Below, one piece after another: positions 57,688 to 64,000 of a stretch of DNA of 64,000 bases. How positions within the stretch are numbered: the first letter of the stretch is position 1; the number at the start of each line of letters is the position of its first letter. The stretch lies in NCBI RefSeq assembly GCF_900107965.1, contig NZ_FNVU01000021.1, forward strand, positions 1-64,000, written 5' to 3'. The DNA is from Actinacidiphila yanglinensis. Lineage in GTDB: Bacteria; Actinomycetota; Actinomycetes; Streptomycetales; Streptomycetaceae. A program made the position numbers and the translations under genes. Below the pieces are notes generated by a model. That model was given only the letters and a program-made list of their open reading frames with translations, had not been told where the DNA came from and made no database searches.

Positions 57688-58047
57688 ATGCACATGCAGC
57701 CCTGGGCCGTCCGTACGGCCCGTGCCGTGGTCAGGGAGCGGTCCTCCCGGATCTACCTCGCCGCGGTCGCGGTGTGCCTGGTGCTGACGCTGGTGGAGAC
57801 GGCGGTCGCGGGCGACCCCGCGGTGTCGTTCCCGGGCGTGCTGCTCGAACTCGCCACGCTGCCGTGGACGCCGGTGCTCTGGCGGCTGTTCGTGGCCGCG
57901 GGCGGGCTGGACGTTCAGGCGGCGGCCGATGGTTGGAGCGGATGGACGCTGACCCTGGTCGCGGCGGCTGTCTCCGCCGCCCTGGATGCGCTGCTGATCG
58001 GCTGGGCGGTCCGCACCGCCCGCCGCCGCGCGCTCACGTCACGCTGA
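57688..58047 (+). CDS. Small membrane protein (SCO4225-like)
   Basis: 119 residues from the ATG at 57688 with AGGAGGAG three bases upstream. Three membrane segments: IYLAAVAVCLVLTLVETAVAG, LLELATLPWTPVLWRLFVAAG and LTLVAAAVSAALDALLIGWAV. A Trp-rich start (MHMQPWAVRTARAVV) and a basic end (RTARRRALTSR). It resembles the small Streptomyces membrane proteins annotated as the SCO4225 family, from memory of their length and layout. The role is unknown. It lies 187 bp after the MFS gene. Confidence 0.72.
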   Translation: MHMQPWAVRTARAVVRERSSRIYLAAVAVCLVLTLVETAVAGDPAVSFPGVLLELATLPWTPVLWRLFVAAGGLDVQAAADGWSGWTLTLVAAAVSAALDALLIGWAVRTARRRALTSR

Positions 58048-58127
58048 AGACCGACGCGCTGGACGGGGACGCCGTACCCCAGGGTTCGGGGGCTTCGGGG
58101 ACGTCGATGCCGGAGGAACCTGATCCG

Positions 58128-58520
58128 TCAGGACTTGACGAGCATGCGCTCCAGCACGGCGCGGTGGCACGGGCGGGCCTGCTCATGGCGCTTGCGGCCG
58201 GCCTCCGTGATCGCGACGCGGACTCCGCGCCGGTCCTCGCTGCAGATGCCGCGGTCGACCAGGCCCTCCTTCTCCAGGCGGGCCACCAGCCGGGACAGCG
58301 CGCTCTGGCTGAGGTGCACGCGATCGGCCAGCTCCTGCACGCGGAAGGTGCAGCCGTCCTCCGCGTCCTCGCCGACCAGCACGTCGAGGACCTCGAAGTC
58401 GCTGGCGCCCAGTCCGTACTGGTGCAGCTCGCGATCGATCTCGCAGGCAGTGCGGGCGTGAACGGCCAGGATGTCCCGCCATTCCTGCACGAGCGCGCGC
58501 TCACCCTTGTCGCCTGTCAT
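58128..58520 (-). CDS. MarR-family transcriptional regulator
   Basis: 130 residues from the ATG at 58520; a longer frame to 58778 would run across the divergent gene. The winged helix is complete: YGLGASDFEVLDVLVGEDAEDG, VQELADRVHLSQSALSRLVARLEKEGLV and SEDRRGVRVAITEAGRKRHEQA. It is divergent from a DHA2-type efflux pump, and nested ATGC palindromes lie between them, so it is most likely a ligand-released repressor of the pump. Confidence 0.93.
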   Translation of the reverse strand: MTGDKGERALVQEWRDILAVHARTACEIDRELHQYGLGASDFEVLDVLVGEDAEDGCTFRVQELADRVHLSQSALSRLVARLEKEGLVDRGICSEDRRGVRVAITEAGRKRHEQARPCHRAVLERMLVKS

Positions 58521-58563
58521 GCCGCCACGGTAGCAGAAAACGGACCCGTATGCACGGGCATTA

Positions 58564-58591
58564 AATGCGCTTGCATTGGATGCGCATGCAT
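58564..58591. promoter_or_regulatory. Nested palindromes, likely MarR operator
   Basis: AATGCGCTTGCATT (58564-58577) has perfect 5-bp arms, and ATGCGCATGCAT (58580-58591) follows immediately with overlapping self-complementary words. Both fall in the 85-bp gap between the MarR and MFS starts, next to a TGTAAT -10-like hexamer (58591-58596). Confidence 0.65.
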
Positions 58592-58605
58592 GTAATCTGT
58601 TCGCC

Positions 58606-60189
58606 ATGACCTCTCCGTCAGTCCCGTCCTCCCCCGTCTCCCGCTCCGGCGAGCGATGGAGTGCCCTCCAGTGGGGCACCCTCCTCGTGCTGTGCGCCGC
58701 GCTGTTCCTCGACGCGCTCGACGTCTCCATGGTCGGTGTGGCCCTGCCCTCGATCGGCAGCGACCTGCACCTGTCCACGTCCTCGCTGCAATGGGTCGTC
58801 AGCGGCTACATCCTCGGCTACGGCGGCCTGCTGCTCCTCGGCGGCCGCGCGGCCGACCTGCTCGGCAGACGCCGCGTCTTCCTGATCGCGCTCGGCGTCT
58901 TCGCGGTGGCCTCGCTGCTGGGCGGCCTGGTCGACTCCGGCGACCTGCTGATCGCCACCCGCTTCGTGAAGGGCCTCAGCGCCGCGTTCACCGCTCCCGC
59001 GGGCCTGTCCATCATCACCACGACCTTCCCCGAGGGCCCGGTCCGCAACAAGGCGCTGACCATCTACTCCAGTTGCGGTGCCACCGGCTTCTCGATGGGC
59101 CTGGTGCTCTCCGGCTTCCTCACCGAGGCCGGCTGGCGCTGGACGATGCTGCTGCCCGCGCCTGTCGCGGTCATCGCCCTGATCGCCGGTCTGAAGCTGA
59201 TCCCGAAGATCCCGCGTGACAAGGCAGACGGCCGCGGCTTCGACCTGCCTGGTGCCGTCACCGGTGCGGGCTCCATGCTGCTGCTGGTGTTCACCGTGGT
59301 CTCGGCGTCCAGCGTCGGATGGGCCTCGGCCCGCACGCTCGGCTCCTTCGCCGCGGTCGCGGTCCTGCTGGCCCTGTTCACCGTCATCGAGCAGCGCTCG
59401 TCCTACCCGCTGGTCCGGCTCGGGGTGCTCCGCAACTCCAGCCAGGTCCGCGCCAACCTCGGCGCCGCCACCTTCTTCGGGTCGTACGTCGCCTTCCAGT
59501 TCCTCGTCACGCAGTACCTCCAGAACGTCCTGGGCTACAGCGCCATGCAGACCGCGCTCGCCTTCCTGCCCGCGGGCTCGCTCGTCGCGATCCTGTCCAC
59601 CCGGATGGGCCCGGTCGTCGACCGCTTCGGCACCCCGCGGGTGATCGCCGCCGGCTTCACCTCGCTGGTCGTCGGCTACGTGCTCTTCCTGCGGATCGGC
59701 CTCCACCCGAACTACGCGGCGGTCATCCTGCCCTCGATGCTGCTGCTCGGCGGTGCCTTCGCGACCGCCTTCCCGTCCCTGAACATCCAGGCCACCAACG
59801 GCGTCCGCGACGACGAGCAGGGCATGGTCTCGGGGCTGCTCAACACGTCCTTCCAGGTGGGCGGCGCGATCTTCCTCGCCGTGGTCACCGCGGTGGTCAC
59901 CTCCAGCGCCGGAAGCCACCCCGCCACCCCGCAGGGCACCCTCGACAGCTACCGCCCCGGCCTGTGGGTGGTGACCGGGATCGGCTTCGCCGGCCTGCTG
60001 CTCACCCTGTCCGGGCTGCGCCGCCGCCGTCCTTCCTACGGCATCCTCGTCGCCTCCTCCGAGACGGAGCCGGCACGCATCGACGTAGACGCCGCTGACG
60101 GTGCCGTCGAGACGGCCGCGGTCGGCGGTGCCGGCGTGGACGCCGCCGGGACGACCGGGCACGAAGGACGGACGGTGGTGCGCGACTGA
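58606..60189 (+). CDS. MFS multidrug efflux transporter, DHA2 (14-TM) family
   Basis: 527 residues from the ATG at 58606; an ATG at 58576 lies inside the operator-like region and is less likely. Fourteen membrane segments. Motifs: DALDVSMVGVALPSIGSDLHLS (motif D1), LGGRAADLLGRRRVF (motif A) and GAPAGLSIITTTFPEGPVRN-like motif C region with FVKGLSAAFTAPAG. It probably exports drugs or antibiotics by proton antiport. The C-terminal ~60 residues are acidic and Ala/Gly-rich. Control is by the divergent MarR protein. No clear ribosome site is seen, and the -10-like TGTAAT lies close to the ATG. Confidence 0.93.
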   Translation: MTSPSVPSSPVSRSGERWSALQWGTLLVLCAALFLDALDVSMVGVALPSIGSDLHLSTSSLQWVVSGYILGYGGLLLLGGRAADLLGRRRVFLIALGVFAVASLLGGLVDSGDLLIATRFVKGLSAAFTAPAGLSIITTTFPEGPVRNKALTIYSSCGATGFSMGLVLSGFLTEAGWRWTMLLPAPVAVIALIAGLKLIPKIPRDKADGRGFDLPGAVTGAGSMLLLVFTVVSASSVGWASARTLGSFAAVAVLLALFTVIEQRSSYPLVRLGVLRNSSQVRANLGAATFFGSYVAFQFLVTQYLQNVLGYSAMQTALAFLPAGSLVAILSTRMGPVVDRFGTPRVIAAGFTSLVVGYVLFLRIGLHPNYAAVILPSMLLLGGAFATAFPSLNIQATNGVRDDEQGMVSGLLNTSFQVGGAIFLAVVTAVVTSSAGSHPATPQGTLDSYRPGLWVVTGIGFAGLLLTLSGLRRRRPSYGILVASSETEPARIDVDAADGAVETAAVGGAGVDAAGTTGHEGRTVVRD

Positions 60190-60256
60190 GCCGGACGGGG
60201 ACCGGGACCGGAGCCGGACTTGAAGGTGAAGCCGAACCCGTAGGACCCGACCGACC

Positions 60257-60295
60257 GGCCGGCCCCGCGCGAGGAGGGAACGCGCGGGGCCGGCC
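60257..60295 (+). terminator. Terminator after the DHA2 pump gene
   Basis: Bases 60257-60271 (GGCCGGCCCCGCGCG) and 60281-60295 (CGCGCGGGGCCGGCC) form a perfect 15-bp stem with a 9-nt loop, 67 bp after the stop at 60189. Confidence 0.9.
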
Positions 60296-60415
60296 CGCGT
60301 GTTCACCCTGGGGACGGGCGTGCCCGCGGATGTGCGGGGGCGGGGTGTCGGGGAACGCGGCGGTACTGTACGCCGTCTATGAACCCGTGGTACGGAGAAG
60401 GGCGAGGCGGTGGAC

Positions 60416-60895
60416 ATGAACGGTGCGGCCAGGGGAGACCGGGGCACGGTCGGGCGGCGGACCCAGGCGGAGCGTGAGGCCGCCACCGTGGAGACGATGT
60501 ACGCGGTGGCGACCGCCGCCGTCCTCGGCGCGGTCGGTTTCCTCGTCGTGACCGCGCCCGTGATGGCGGGCGTCGTGCACGGCAGGGCGCGTTCCGGCTG
60601 CGTCACCGCGGCGATGCTCGTGGCAGCCGTGCTGTTCTTCGGCCGGATCGTGCTGACGCTCCTGCGGTTCGAACGCCGCGCCCGGCAGCGGCGGAAGGAC
60701 CCCTGGTACCCGTGGGATGCGGTACCCGTCCCGGAGACGTACGGCGACGCGGGCGATGCGGGGCTCCCGCCGGTGGCGCGGCACCGGCCGCGGCGGGTGG
60801 TGCGGCGCGCCGCGAGCAGCGGGGGGAAGCGGGAGGAGAGCGCGGGGAGTGGTCGAAGCGGCGGGACCGGCGGGTCGGGTGGCCACGACGGCTGA
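60416..60895 (+). CDS. DUF6332-like small membrane protein
   Basis: 159 residues from the ATG at 60416, with GAGG eight bases upstream; a GTG two codons earlier is possible. The family-like start is GRRTQAEREAATVETMYAVATAA, followed by two membrane segments, AVLGAVGFLVVTAPVMAGVV and CVTAAMLVAAVLFFGRIVLTLLRF. The last ~75 residues are basic and Gly/Ser-rich and longer than is usual for the family. The role is unknown. It is convergent with the response regulator gene. Confidence 0.75.
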   Translation: MNGAARGDRGTVGRRTQAEREAATVETMYAVATAAVLGAVGFLVVTAPVMAGVVHGRARSGCVTAAMLVAAVLFFGRIVLTLLRFERRARQRRKDPWYPWDAVPVPETYGDAGDAGLPPVARHRPRRVVRRAASSGGKREESAGSGRSGGTGGSGGHDG

Positions 60896-60993
60896 GGTCG
60901 CGTCGGCTGAGGGCGGGTCAGCGAGGGTGCGTCAGTAGGGGGCGGGACGGTCGGGGCGTGTCCGGCTGGGATTGCTGCGGCGCCGCGAAGGGA

Positions 60994-61659
60994 TCAGCCG
61001 AGCCAGCCGGGCCGGACCAGCCCGGACTCGTAGGCGTGCACGACGAGTTGGGCCCGGTCGCGGGCGCCGAGCTTCACCATGGCCCGGCTGACGTGCGTCT
61101 TCGCGGTGAGCGGGCTGACCACCAGCCGCCGGGCGATCTCCTCGTTGGACAGGCCGATGCCGACCAGTGCCATCACCTCGCGCTCCCGGTCGGTGAGCTG
61201 GTCGAGGTCCGCCGCTGCCGCCGGCTCCTTGGAACGGGCGGCGAACTCGGCGATCAGCCGCCGGGTGACGCCGGGGGAGAGCAGGGCGTCGCCTCCGACC
61301 ACCGCCCTGACCGCGCGCAGGAGTTCGGCCGGCTCGGTGTCCTTCACCAGGAACCCGGACGCGCCCGCCCGGATGGCCTCGAAGACGTACTCGTCGAGTT
61401 CGAAGGTGGTGAGCACCACCACCCGCACCTCCGCGAGCGCCGGGTCCGCGGTGATCGTACGGGTGGCGGCCAGGCCGTCCATCAGCGGCATCCGGATGTC
61501 CATCAGCACCGCGTCCGGGGTCAGTTCGCGCACCAAACGGACGGCCTGCGCGCCGTCGGCCGCCTCGCCGACCACCTCGATGTCCTCCTGCGCGTCCAGC
61601 AGCGCCCGGAACCCCGCGCGGACCAGGAGTTGGTCGTCGGCCAGCAATACGCGGATCAT
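60994..61659 (-). CDS. NarL/FixJ-family response regulator
   Basis: 221 residues. The receiver domain has the acidic pair DD at 8-9, the phospho-acceptor Asp54 in DAVLMDIRMP, Thr in VVLTTFELDEYV and Lys in FLVKDTEPAE. The LuxR-type HTH is LTDREREVMALVGIGLSNEEIARRL with SPLTAKTHVSRAMVKLGARDR. Its ATG overlaps the kinase stop by 4 bp. It should regulate in response to the partner kinase; the targets are unknown. Confidence 0.96.
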   Translation of the reverse strand: MIRVLLADDQLLVRAGFRALLDAQEDIEVVGEAADGAQAVRLVRELTPDAVLMDIRMPLMDGLAATRTITADPALAEVRVVVLTTFELDEYVFEAIRAGASGFLVKDTEPAELLRAVRAVVGGDALLSPGVTRRLIAEFAARSKEPAAAADLDQLTDREREVMALVGIGLSNEEIARRLVVSPLTAKTHVSRAMVKLGARDRAQLVVHAYESGLVRPGWLG

Positions 61660-62984
61660 GGGCGCTCCTTGGCGGAGGACAGGCCGGTGCGGAGGGATGA
61701 GCCGGGTGGACCGGGGGGGCGGGGCGGGTCGTGCGGGCCTTGCGGACCGGGCTGCTGCATGGGTCCCCAGGCGCAGCTCTGGTCGGTGGTACCGGGGTCG
61801 CCGTCCTCCGCGCGCGCGGCCAGTGGGAGCACCGCCCGGACCCGGAAGCCGCCGTCGCCGCGGGGCCCGGCGCTCACGTTACCGCCGAGCGCACCGGCCC
61901 GTTCCCGCATCCCGACCAGGCCGTTGCCGCCGCCTGTCTCGCCGCCCGCGACCGCCGGGCCGTCGTCGTCGACCAGTACCTCGACGGCGTCGGGCCGGTA
62001 CGTCAGCCGGATCCGCGCGGTGCGGGACCCGGAGTGCCGCATGATGTTCGTGAGCGCCTCCTGGACGATCCGGAAGGCGGCCAGGTCGGTACCGGGCGAC
62101 AGCGGCACGCGGTCGCCCTCGATCGCGACGTCGGCGGCGAGCCCCGCGACGGTGGCCTGCTCGACGAGTTCGGGCAGCCGGTCAAGACCCGGGGCAGGGG
62201 AGCGCGGGGCCTCCCCGGGCGCACGCAGGGTGCCGAGCACCTGGCGGACCTCGCCGAGCGCCTCCTTGCTGGCCGCTTTGATCGTGGTCAGCGCGGTCCT
62301 GGCCTGCTCCGGGCGCTTGTCCATCAGGGCGAGCGCCACGCCGGCCTGCACGTTGATCACCGAGATGCTGTGGGCGAGGACGTCGTGCAACTCGCGGGCG
62401 ATCCGCAGCCGTTCCTCGTCGACCTTCCGGCGCTCGGCCTCCGCCCGCTCCCGCCGGTCGCGGGCGATCTGCTCCCGCCGGACCCGGAACAGCTCGGCCG
62501 CGGCGAGCACCGCCAGCAACCACGCGCCGACGCCCGACACTTCCGTCCAGGACACCCGCCGGTCGCCGGACGGCGGCAGCCACTGGTAGAGCCAGGTGCC
62601 GACCAGGATGTGGGCGGCGTAGGTCAGCGCCGCGATGATCAGCACGGCCCTGCGGTGGCCGGACGCGACCGCGCTGAAGAACGCGACCACCATCGCGAGG
62701 AACACCGGTCCGTACGGATAGCCGAGCACGATGTAGAGCAGCGTGACGGCGGCGGTGCCGGCCGCGACGGCGACCGGTTGCCGGCGACGGAACAGCAGCA
62801 TCGCCGGCCCGGCGAGCAACAGGACGTATCCCAGCGCGTCCAGGTCGGTACGGTCCGGCTGGTGCCGCCCGGCCACCCTGGTGCCGCCCACCTGGATGAG
62901 CGTCAGCACGATCACCGGCACCCATACGGACCGAGCGCGCAGAAGCCCGCGGTGATGGGGTCGCTGCGGGTTCTCGTACGTCAC
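61656..62984 (-). CDS. DesK-type sensor histidine kinase (HisKA_3)
   Basis: 442 residues from a GTG at 62984 (VTYENPQRPHHRG). Four to five membrane segments lie between ~20 and 160: VWVPVIVLTLIQVGG, LGYVLLLAGPAMLLF, AVAAGTAAVTLLYIVLGY and VLIIAALTYAAHILVG. The dimerisation helix contains the phospho-acceptor His in IARELHDVLAHSISVINVQAG. The HATPase has ALTNIMRHSG and GNGLVGMRERAGALGG. The C-terminal ~45 residues are Pro/Gly-rich. It forms a pair with the overlapping response regulator. A palindrome upstream suggests autoregulation. Confidence 0.95.
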   Translation of the reverse strand: MTYENPQRPHHRGLLRARSVWVPVIVLTLIQVGGTRVAGRHQPDRTDLDALGYVLLLAGPAMLLFRRRQPVAVAAGTAAVTLLYIVLGYPYGPVFLAMVVAFFSAVASGHRRAVLIIAALTYAAHILVGTWLYQWLPPSGDRRVSWTEVSGVGAWLLAVLAAAELFRVRREQIARDRRERAEAERRKVDEERLRIARELHDVLAHSISVINVQAGVALALMDKRPEQARTALTTIKAASKEALGEVRQVLGTLRAPGEAPRSPAPGLDRLPELVEQATVAGLAADVAIEGDRVPLSPGTDLAAFRIVQEALTNIMRHSGSRTARIRLTYRPDAVEVLVDDDGPAVAGGETGGGNGLVGMRERAGALGGNVSAGPRGDGGFRVRAVLPLAARAEDGDPGTTDQSCAWGPMQQPGPQGPHDPPRPPGPPGSSLRTGLSSAKERP

Positions 62985-63044
62985 GCGTCCCACGCTAGAC
63001 CGCCCGTCACCGGCTTGGCGTCCACCGCCGGTCGGCGACGCGAC

Positions 63045-63060
63045 TACTTCGTCCGAAGTA
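63045..63060. promoter_or_regulatory. Palindrome upstream of the two-component genes
   Basis: TACTTCG-TC-CGAAGTA is a perfect 7-2-7 inverted repeat 60 bp upstream of the kinase start. NarL/LiaR-type response regulators bind dyads of this size in front of their own operons, so it is a good candidate for autoregulation. Confidence 0.65.
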
Positions 63061-63158
63061 CTCGGAGGTGCGCGGCATCCGCTGTCGGCCACGGGACGGC
63101 TCCACCGCGGCTGTCCGCGGAGAGGGGTCGGCGGTTCCGCGGACCGGCTCCGGGGAGG

Positions 63159-63995
63159 CTACGCCCGCTGGTTCGCGTGCTTCCGCCGGTCGCCCGGGGC
63201 GTCGTCGTCCATCCCGGCGCCGTCCGTACCGCTTGCGGCAGGCGTGTCGGGTGCGGCGAGCGGGTCCGGCCGATCCGCTGTATCGGGTATCCGGTCCTGC
63301 GGGGGCAGCCCGACCTGGAGGCCGAGCGCGGCGGCGGCCTGGTCGAAGAAGGGGCCGCGGGCCTCGACCACCTGGTTGAACTGGCCGAACACCTCGAAGC
63401 TGACGATGCCGAAGACCTGGGCCCAGGCGGCGACGAGCGCGGCGATCACCGGAGCGGGCAGCTCCGGGGCAAGCTCCTCGGCCAGCCGGACGGCGTCGGC
63501 CCGGACCGGCTGCGCCAGCGGACCGCCCGCGGGGTCGCCGAGCCTGCCCTCCGCGTGGGCGTCCTTCGCCACCTCTATCAGCGCGAGGCCGACCCGCGAG
63601 GCGGGCACGACGGTGTCCTGCGGCGCGGCGTAACCGGGCACGGGGGAGCCGTAGATCAGGGCGTACTCATGCGGGTGGGCGACCGCCCAGTCGCGGGAGG
63701 CGCGGCAGACCGCGGTCCAGCGGTCGAGCGGCTCGGCGCGCAGCGCGGCGGCCAGCGCCTCCTCGGCGGCCGAGCCGACCTCGTCGTACGCGTCGATGAT
63801 GAGGGCGGTGAGCAGGTCGTCGCGACTGGGGTAGTAGCGGTACAGGGCGGAGGAGGCCATGCCGAGTTCGCGGGCCACCGCCCGCAGGGACAGCCGCGCC
63901 GCGCCCTCGTCGGCGAGCTGCCGGCGGGCCTCGTCCTTGATGGCCGCGGTGATTTCGTCCCTGGCCCGTTCCCTGGCCCCTTTGATCACGCTCAT
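63159..63995 (-). CDS. TetR-family regulator with WHG-type C-terminal domain
   Basis: 278 residues from the ATG at 63995. The helix-turn-helix is LSLRAVARELGMASSALYRYYPSRDDLLTALI. The C-terminal domain has RASRDWAVAHPHEYALIYGSPVPGYAAP, the pattern of TetR_C_33/WHG-domain regulators. The last ~45 residues are Pro/Asp-rich and probably disordered. It lies 175 bp upstream of the kinase gene on the same strand. Its target and ligand are unknown; its own promoter lies at the window edge. Confidence 0.92.
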   Translation of the reverse strand: MSVIKGARERARDEITAAIKDEARRQLADEGAARLSLRAVARELGMASSALYRYYPSRDDLLTALIIDAYDEVGSAAEEALAAALRAEPLDRWTAVCRASRDWAVAHPHEYALIYGSPVPGYAAPQDTVVPASRVGLALIEVAKDAHAEGRLGDPAGGPLAQPVRADAVRLAEELAPELPAPVIAALVAAWAQVFGIVSFEVFGQFNQVVEARGPFFDQAAAALGLQVGLPPQDRIPDTADRPDPLAAPDTPAASGTDGAGMDDDAPGDRRKHANQRA

Positions 63996-64000
63996 GACCT

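Noticed and set aside
1..64000. tRNA, rRNA, integrase, transposase or phage genes
   Set aside because: No cloverleaf-like sequence, conserved rRNA stretch or mobile-element protein motif was recognised in any frame.

Overview
The window is a chromosome segment from a high-GC actinomycete, almost certainly Streptomyces or a close relative in the Streptomycetaceae. The signs are strong third-position G/C bias, frequent GTG starts, tight ATGA/GTGA overlaps, and families typical of that group (DUF6421, DUF6332, DUF5134, DUF2510, M56 peptidase, ROK regulators, stand-alone LigD-type polymerase, MauE-like membrane protein). I see no tRNA, rRNA, CRISPR array, insertion sequence, prophage or conjugative element. 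Coordinates and starts were read by eye, and no database search was run, so family names rest on motif recognition.

Layout. 1-2.1 kb: lutB (cut by the left edge) and lutA for lactate oxidation. 2.2-5.6 kb: a flavin monooxygenase-like protein, a degenerate GH3 (NagZ-like) protein, YjbQ and a cold-shock-domain protein. 5.8-7.8 kb: htpG. 7.9-10.1 kb: divergent ATP-dependent DNA ligase and LigD-type polymerase (NHEJ-type pair, no Ku in view). 10.2-20.1 kb: a glycan island with a cytoplasmic-looking GH35 beta-galactosidase, a SnoaL/MerR pair, a repeat-rich spacer, a LacI regulator and a 1524-residue secreted GH101 endo-alpha-N-acetylgalactosaminidase. 20.2-22.2 kb: a three-gene operon for a 16-cysteine protein with a double-psi-barrel-like end, a Tat-exported protein and a MauE-like redox membrane protein. 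22.7-25.2 kb: GlxA-like regulator, DJ-1/PfpI protein, Lrp/AsnC regulator. 25.5-33.9 kb: an unknown membrane protein, lactonase, CbiX-like protein without catalytic His, BadF-type sugar kinase, LURP-one/DUF2510 protein, ung, TetR, HAD. 34.1-40.1 kb: M56 peptidase and DUF5134, GNAT, polar amino acid ABC transporter, glycerophosphodiesterase. 40.4-43.7 kb: a translationally coupled DUF6421-SDR-threonine aldolase operon. 43.8-49.7 kb: transglutaminase-like protein, DUF4395 and thioredoxin, flavin reductase, etfBA, HpcH/HpaI-like lyase. 50-57.5 kb: LacI with divergent ROK kinase, NUDIX, GNAT, LuxR-type HTH, ROK regulator with divergent MFS. 57.7-64 kb: small membrane protein, MarR with divergent DHA2 MFS pump, DUF6332 protein, NarL-type two-component system, TetR.

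The best candidate for an undescribed system is the glycan island. The same 14-bp LacI-type palindrome (TGNNATCGATNNCA) lies upstream of both GH35 and GH101, with a relaxed copy in front of the LacI gene itself. This predicts an autoregulated mucin-type O-glycan regulon: secreted GH101 releases Gal-beta-1,3-GalNAc, and intracellular GH35 could split it after uptake. No dedicated importer is visible. The second candidate is the Cys-rich / Tat / MauE operon, in which the Cys-rich protein has no export signal of its own and might be carried out with its Tat partner.

Other points of interest: three proteins that keep a fold but lose catalytic residues (GH3-like, CbiX-like, HAD), a codon-usage switch inside lutA, a repeat family with a 31-nt identical copy 35 kb away on the opposite strand, and several clean operator palindromes in divergent promoters.
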